Shown here piece by piece: positions 59,761 to 64,000 of a stretch of 64,000 nt of DNA. Both the position numbers and the translations under genes were made by a program. Numbering within the stretch: position 1 is the stretch's first letter; every line of letters begins with the position of its first letter. The notes beneath the pieces were generated by a model that had not been told where the DNA came from, made no database searches, and saw nothing but the letters and a program-made list of their open reading frames with translations. Source of the stretch: Arthrobacter sp. OVS8. Lineage in GTDB: Bacteria > Actinomycetota > Actinomycetes > Actinomycetales > Micrococcaceae. The DNA lies in the NCBI GenBank assembly GCA_028370155.1, contig CP116670.1, positions 868,001 to 932,000 on the forward strand, given 5' to 3'.

Positions 59761-61195
59761 ATGGTTGAGACCAAAGTCAAGCACCCGAGTGTCGAGGAAC
59801 GTCTTGCGAACGGCAAAGGATGCCGGGACCAGACGCCTGTTACCAGCCACACAGGGTGGACTCCCGCCGCCGACCGCCCCGATCCGGTCGCATTGCTTGA
59901 GGAACAGAACCGCACCCGGGAACAGGACCTGGTGCCGGTGCGTCACGGCCGGATGCTGGTCTCGCCGTTCACGTTTTACCGCGGTGCGGCCAAGATTATG
60001 GCGGCCGATCTGAAGGACACCCCCGGCCGGCCTGGTGTCCCAACTGTGCGGGGACGCCCACCTGTCCAACTTCGGCGTCTTCGCCTCACCGGAACGAACC
60101 CTGCTGTTCGATCTCAACGACTTCGACGAGACACTCCCCGGCCCGTTCGAGTACGACGTCAAACGCATGGCGGCGAGCTTCACCATCGCGGCGCGGAACA
60201 ACGCTTTCACCCCGGAAGAAACACGGGATGTCACCGTCGCCGCTGTGCGGGCGTACCGCGAGGCAATGGCTGAGTTCGCGCAGATGGGCACCCTGGACAT
60301 CTGGTACGCCCGTCTGTCCGAAGAGGAACTGCTGGAAACACTGTCGTTGGCCGTAGCAAGCCAGAAGGGCAAGGCCCTCAAGAAGGCCGCAGCGGGCATG
60401 GAAAAGGCGGCGCGGCAGAACGTCGCCAAGGCCCATACCCGTGACAGCCTGCAGGCTCTCTCCAAGCTCGCCGAGCGCGTCGACGGGAAGTACCGCATCG
60501 TCAGTCAGCCGCCGATCGTCATCCCCGTCCGGGAACTGGGCGATGCCTACGGCATGTCCGGCAACGAAGTTCAGCGCGCAATTCGCTCGCAGCTTCGTTC
60601 CTACCGGGCCACGTTGCCCGACGACCGGCGTATCCTGCTTGAGCGCTTCGAAATCATCGACGTCGCCCGCAAGGTGGTGGGCGTCGGCAGCGTCGGCACC
60701 CGGGCGTTCATCGCCTTGCTCCAGGGACGCGACGAGCAGGATCCGCTGTTCCTGCAGGTCAAGGAGGCCACGAGGTCAGTGCTCGAAGACCACTTGCCGA
60801 AGAGCCGCTACAAGCAGCCCGGCGAACGCGTGGTGCAGGGGCAGCGGATGATGCAGGCCGCGAGCGACATCTTCCTCGGGTGGACCAAGGGGGAACAGGA
60901 CAACCGGTACCTGTACTGGCGCCAGCTGCGTGACATGAAGGGCTCAGCCGTGGTGGAGACGATGAAACCGCTCGGCATGACGCTCTATGCCCACGTCTGC
61001 GGATGGACCCTCGCCCGTGCCCACGCCCGGTCCGGCGATCCGATCGCGATCGCCGGTTACCTGGGCAAGAGCGACAAGTTCGACCGGTCGATCGCCGACT
61101 TCTCCGACCGCTACGCCGACCAGAACGAACAGGACTATCAGGCCTTTGCCGACGCGGTTCGTACCGGCCGGCTGGAAGCAACCGACGCCATTTAG
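59761..61195 (+). CDS. DUF2252 protein (frameshifted)
   Basis: About 478 residues; two bases missing near 60018-60030 in ACACCCCCGGCCGGCC, after which the hallmark VSQLCGDAHLSNFGVFASPE and LLFDLNDFDETLPGPFEYDV follow. These resemble the kinase-like fold of aminoglycoside phosphotransferases, but the family's activity is unknown. The first ~60 residues (KHPSVEERLANGKGCRDQTP) match the family's usual opening. Monocistronic; a bulged hairpin at 59706-59727 lies upstream. Confidence 0.85.
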
Positions 61196-61237
61196 GCCGC
61201 TGGCGCCGCCGGTGTAAGTACCGCTATCGGCACAAGG

Positions 61238-62730
61238 TCAGTGGCCGGGCGGCAGCGGCGGGACCTGGTCATCCTTGCCGACGTTCTGAATGCCGACCGG
61301 TTCGCCCGGCCGGGTGTTGGACTTCCTGGTGATCAGCCAGGTGATGAACCACAGCACGACGCCGATGGCCATCAGGCCCCCGGCGATCTGGTACTGGATG
61401 ACGGGCGGCCGACCCACGGACCGGCGAGGAAGGCACACAGCAGGGCCGCCACCACCGGAAGCTGCCCGGGCGAGGTGAAGAACACCTTGCGGCTGGGGTC
61501 CCGCTTGCCGCGGAGCACCAGGCAGGCCACATTCACCACGGTGAAGACACACAGCAGCAGGAACGCCGTCGTACCGGAGAGGTTCGCGACGACGTTGCTG
61601 TCCGGGTCGCTCGTGACGTACCAGATGAGTCCCAGCGCGAGGACGGTCGAGAAGGCGATGCCGGCCCACGGCGTACGGCGCACCGGGAGAACCCTTCCGA
61701 GCTGCCGCGGCAGGACATGCTGGCGGGCCATGCCGTAAATCAGGCGGCTGGCCATCAACATGTTGATCAACGCGGTGTTGGCGACGGCGAAGACTGCGAG
61801 GAACGGAAAGACCTTGTCGATCGGGAAGTCAGGTGAGCCCTTGTGCACCACTTCGAGGAGCGCGGCGCCTTCGGCCTCCCTGATCCCTTCGAGTTCGGTG
61901 GGCGAGAGCACGGTGACCACGGACACCGCCACCAGCATGTAAAGGATCACCGCGACGCCGAGACCGGTCAGCATGGTCCGGGGAAGATCCGTTCGGGATT
62001 CTGGGTCTCTTCGACCATGTTCACCGAGTCCTCGAAGCCCACCATGGCAAAGAACGCGATGGAGGTGGCTGCGGTGACTGCCAGGAACAGGCCCTTGTCC
62101 TGGGAGTCCGTGAAGACTGTGATCTCCGCGAAGTTCCCGGTTCCCTGGGCCATCACATAGAAGCCGACGCCGATCACAATGCACAGGGCGGTCATCTCGA
62201 TGAGGGTGAGCACCACGTTGAACTTCACGCTCTCACCCACGCCGCGCAGGTTGATCGCCGCTAGTAGCAGCATAAAGCCCATCGCGACGGCGGTGATCGC
62301 CCCTCTCCCGGCATTCCCATCCAGCCGTTGACCACGAAGCCCCCGAAGAGGTTCTGGGCGAGTACGTTCGCGGACGTCGAGGCGCTGGTGATGCCGGAGC
62401 AGACCACGGCGAACGCAACCAGGAACGTCACGAAGTGGATCCCGAATGCCTTGTGGGCGTAGAGCGCTGCGCCGCCGCCTGCGGGTACTGGGTGACAAGC
62501 TCAAGGTAGGAGAAGGCGGTCAGCGTCGCGACGATGAACGCGAGCAGGAACGGCAGCCAGACGAGGCCGCCGACCGTGCCGGCCATGGTTCCGGTGACGG
62601 CGTATACACCGGCGCCGAGGATGTCGCCGACGATAAACAGGAGCAGGAGCTTGGGTCCCAGGACCCGCTTGAGTTCCGGTTCGTCACCTTCGGGAGTTGC
62701 GTCGAACACCTTGTCTTCAGTTGCGCTCAT
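61238..62730 (-). CDS. APC family amino-acid permease (frameshifted)
   Basis: About 498 residues; four bases are missing near 62480, 62310, 61985 and 61415. The first membrane helix carries the unwound GDILGAGVYAVTG substrate motif of APC transporters; FFAMVGFEDSVNMVEETQNP is the helix 6 region and MASRLIYGMARQHVLPRQLG lies in the second half. Twelve helices are expected. CTTGGAGG precedes ATG 62730. Amino acid specificity cannot be given. Confidence 0.88.
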
Positions 62731-63267
62731 GGGGGACCTCCAAGCAGCTGCGCGGGTCCCCGATAAGCCGCGCCGGACCCGTCATTGATGTGACCTACCT
62801 CACCTTGGACCTCTGGAGTCGCTTTGGCAATAACCAGTGTCCAGAACCTCGGGGCCAAACGACCGTCTTTTTGCCCGGCCGGGCCGATTAACTTCGCACC
62901 ACCAGAATGTGTCGATCCGAATTCCGTTCGAGTATTTCGGCGCAAATTGCGTAGTCGTCCACCCGGATGCCGCCGGAATTGTTTCCTCCGCATGAATCAA
63001 TAGGGTAGCCGCACGACATTCACGTTTCAGGCGAGTCCGGGAGGCCGAGAAGGCGCGTATCCACTACCCGTGTGCGCCGTTCGCCGGCGGCCATAGGTTG
63101 GCCGTACCCGGCAGGCATCGGTTACCGGGTCCCGTAGTAGGCCAGGCGCCCTACGAATTCTCCGGCCACAGCCCGGCGAAGCGTCCGGCGGATGCAATCT
63201 TTTCGCCGCCCGTCGCAATCACTTCCGATGAATCTCGATGATGAAAACCACTATTTGAGGGGTAGAC
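62731..63267. other. Intergenic region, no gene seen
   Basis: About 537 bases between the APC permease (-) and the nucleotide-sugar enzyme (+). The stretch 62885-62955 is visibly poorer in GC than its surroundings. I see no convincing reading frame, no strong hairpin and no clear operator. It should hold two divergent promoters; the ribosome site TTTGAGGGGTAGAC at 63254-63267 belongs to the next gene. Confidence 0.4.
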
Positions 63268-64000
63268 ATGCGTGCGTTGGTAACCGGAGGGGCCGGGTTT
63301 TTGGGTCCCATCTATGCGAGGCACTTCTTCGACGGGGAGACTCCGTGATCTGCGCCGATGACCTTTCGACAGGCCGGCGGAACAACATTGCGGACTTTTC
63401 CGACCATCCGAATTTCACCTTTCTGCAGAGCGATGTCAGCACTTCGCTGCGGCTCACCGGACCGCTGGACGTTGTGGCGCACTTGGCCAGTCCCGCGTCG
63501 CCGCCGGACTACCACCGGCTGCCGCTGGAAACCCTGGCCGTCGGCAGCAGGGGCACCGAAAACGCGTTGAAGCTCGCGGAGCAAAAGTCCGCGCGCTTCG
63601 TCCTTGCCTCCACCAGCGAGGTCTACGGGGATCCCACCGTCCACCCCCAGACAGAGAGTTACTGGGGCAACGTCAGCTCAACCGGGCCCCGGAGTGTCTA
63701 CGACGAGGCCAAGCGGTTTGCCGAGGCCATCTCCATGGCATACTCGCGCAGCCGCGGTGTCGACGTCGGGATCGTCCGCATCTTCAACACCTTCGGTCCC
63801 CGCATGCGCGCCGAGGACGGCCGGGTGGTGTCAAGCTTCATCGCCCAGGCGCTGAACGGCGACCCGTTGACCATCTACGGCGACGGCGAACAGACCCGCA
63901 GCTTCTGCTACGTCGACGACCTGGTGCGCGGAATTGTCGCCATGATCGACAGCGAAGAGGCGGGGCCGATCAATCTTGGCAACCCCGTGGAACGAACAGT
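63268..64000 (+). CDS. NAD-dependent nucleotide-sugar epimerase/UDP-glucuronate decarboxylase-like SDR, 5' part (frameshifted; runs off right edge)
   Basis: About 245 residues are in the window. [13 protein letters not shown] is the extended-SDR nucleotide motif; one base is missing near 63305 (GTTTTTGGGTCC), after which the chain reads [29 protein letters not shown], the catalytic [12 protein letters not shown] (Tyr-x3-Lys) and FNTFGPRM match UDP-xylose synthase/UXS-type enzymes more than GalE. It acts in cell-envelope or exopolysaccharide sugar supply. Exact reaction not settled because the C-terminal part is missing. Confidence 0.82.

Overview
The window is high-GC actinobacterial DNA. Gene content and protein style (an actinobacterial L-rhamnose operon with a fused aldolase-dehydrogenase, a CsoR-type sulfide regulon, LacI and MocR regulators, AGGAG-type ribosome binding sites, many ATGA or GTGA gene overlaps) suggest a Micrococcaceae soil organism such as Arthrobacter or Pseudarthrobacter. 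That placement is inference from protein resemblance. I saw no tRNA, rRNA, CRISPR array, insertion sequence or prophage.

The dominant technical feature is that about 35 of some 58 protein genes are broken by single-base frameshifts, yet both halves of each read as clean family members. In nearly every gene the length between a well supported start and stop equals a whole number of codons minus the number of frame jumps, so bases are missing rather than added, and where I could place the gap it lies in a short G or C run. I read this as roughly 60 consensus deletions, not as mass gene decay, and I annotate each gene as one CDS spanning its frames.

Layout. 1-5900: a PLP enzyme fragment, a coupled 2H-phosphoesterase/NUDIX pair, GYD and membrane proteins, a dTMP-kinase-like protein, TerC and an M28 lipoprotein peptidase. 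5930-9420: a LacI regulator divergent from two Gfo/Idh/MocA oxidoreductases. 9426-12383: a PhoD-like phosphatase coupled to an LssY-domain membrane protein. 12404-25137: the L-rhamnose locus, with a divergent LacI regulator (+), then on the minus strand ABC ATPase, two permeases, binding protein, an arabinose/fucose-isomerase-like protein, RhaM, RhaI, RhaD and RhaB. 25190-27931: a large membrane alpha/beta-hydrolase.

28024-33636 holds a sulfide/persulfide detoxification regulon: MFS, persulfide dioxygenase-rhodanese, thioredoxin, rhodanese, TauE/SafE exporter and rhodanese-DUF2892, divergent from a CstR-like repressor, with three matching palindromic operators. 33705-44424 is a miscellany: glyoxalase-fold proteins, SelO, a MocR regulator divergent from an EamA transporter with overlapping start codons, an MFS transporter, DUF1905, ferritin and a baeRF-like protein. 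44490-50828: leucyl aminopeptidase, DHA2-type MFS, SLC13/RCK transporter and a serine hydrolase. 50983-57659: a tartrate/dicarboxylate block (LysR, tartrate dehydrogenase, DctA, glycerate kinase, then a convergent SLC13 transporter). 57702-64000: 5'-3' exonuclease, potassium channel, DUF2252, APC permease and the start of a nucleotide-sugar decarboxylase/epimerase.

Three units make clear functional sense. The rhamnose genes cover import, mutarotation, isomerisation, phosphorylation, aldol cleavage and lactaldehyde oxidation. The sulfur genes cover persulfide sensing, oxidation, sulfur transfer and export of sulfite-like products. The tartrate genes cover uptake, oxidative decarboxylation to glycerate and phosphorylation into glycolysis.
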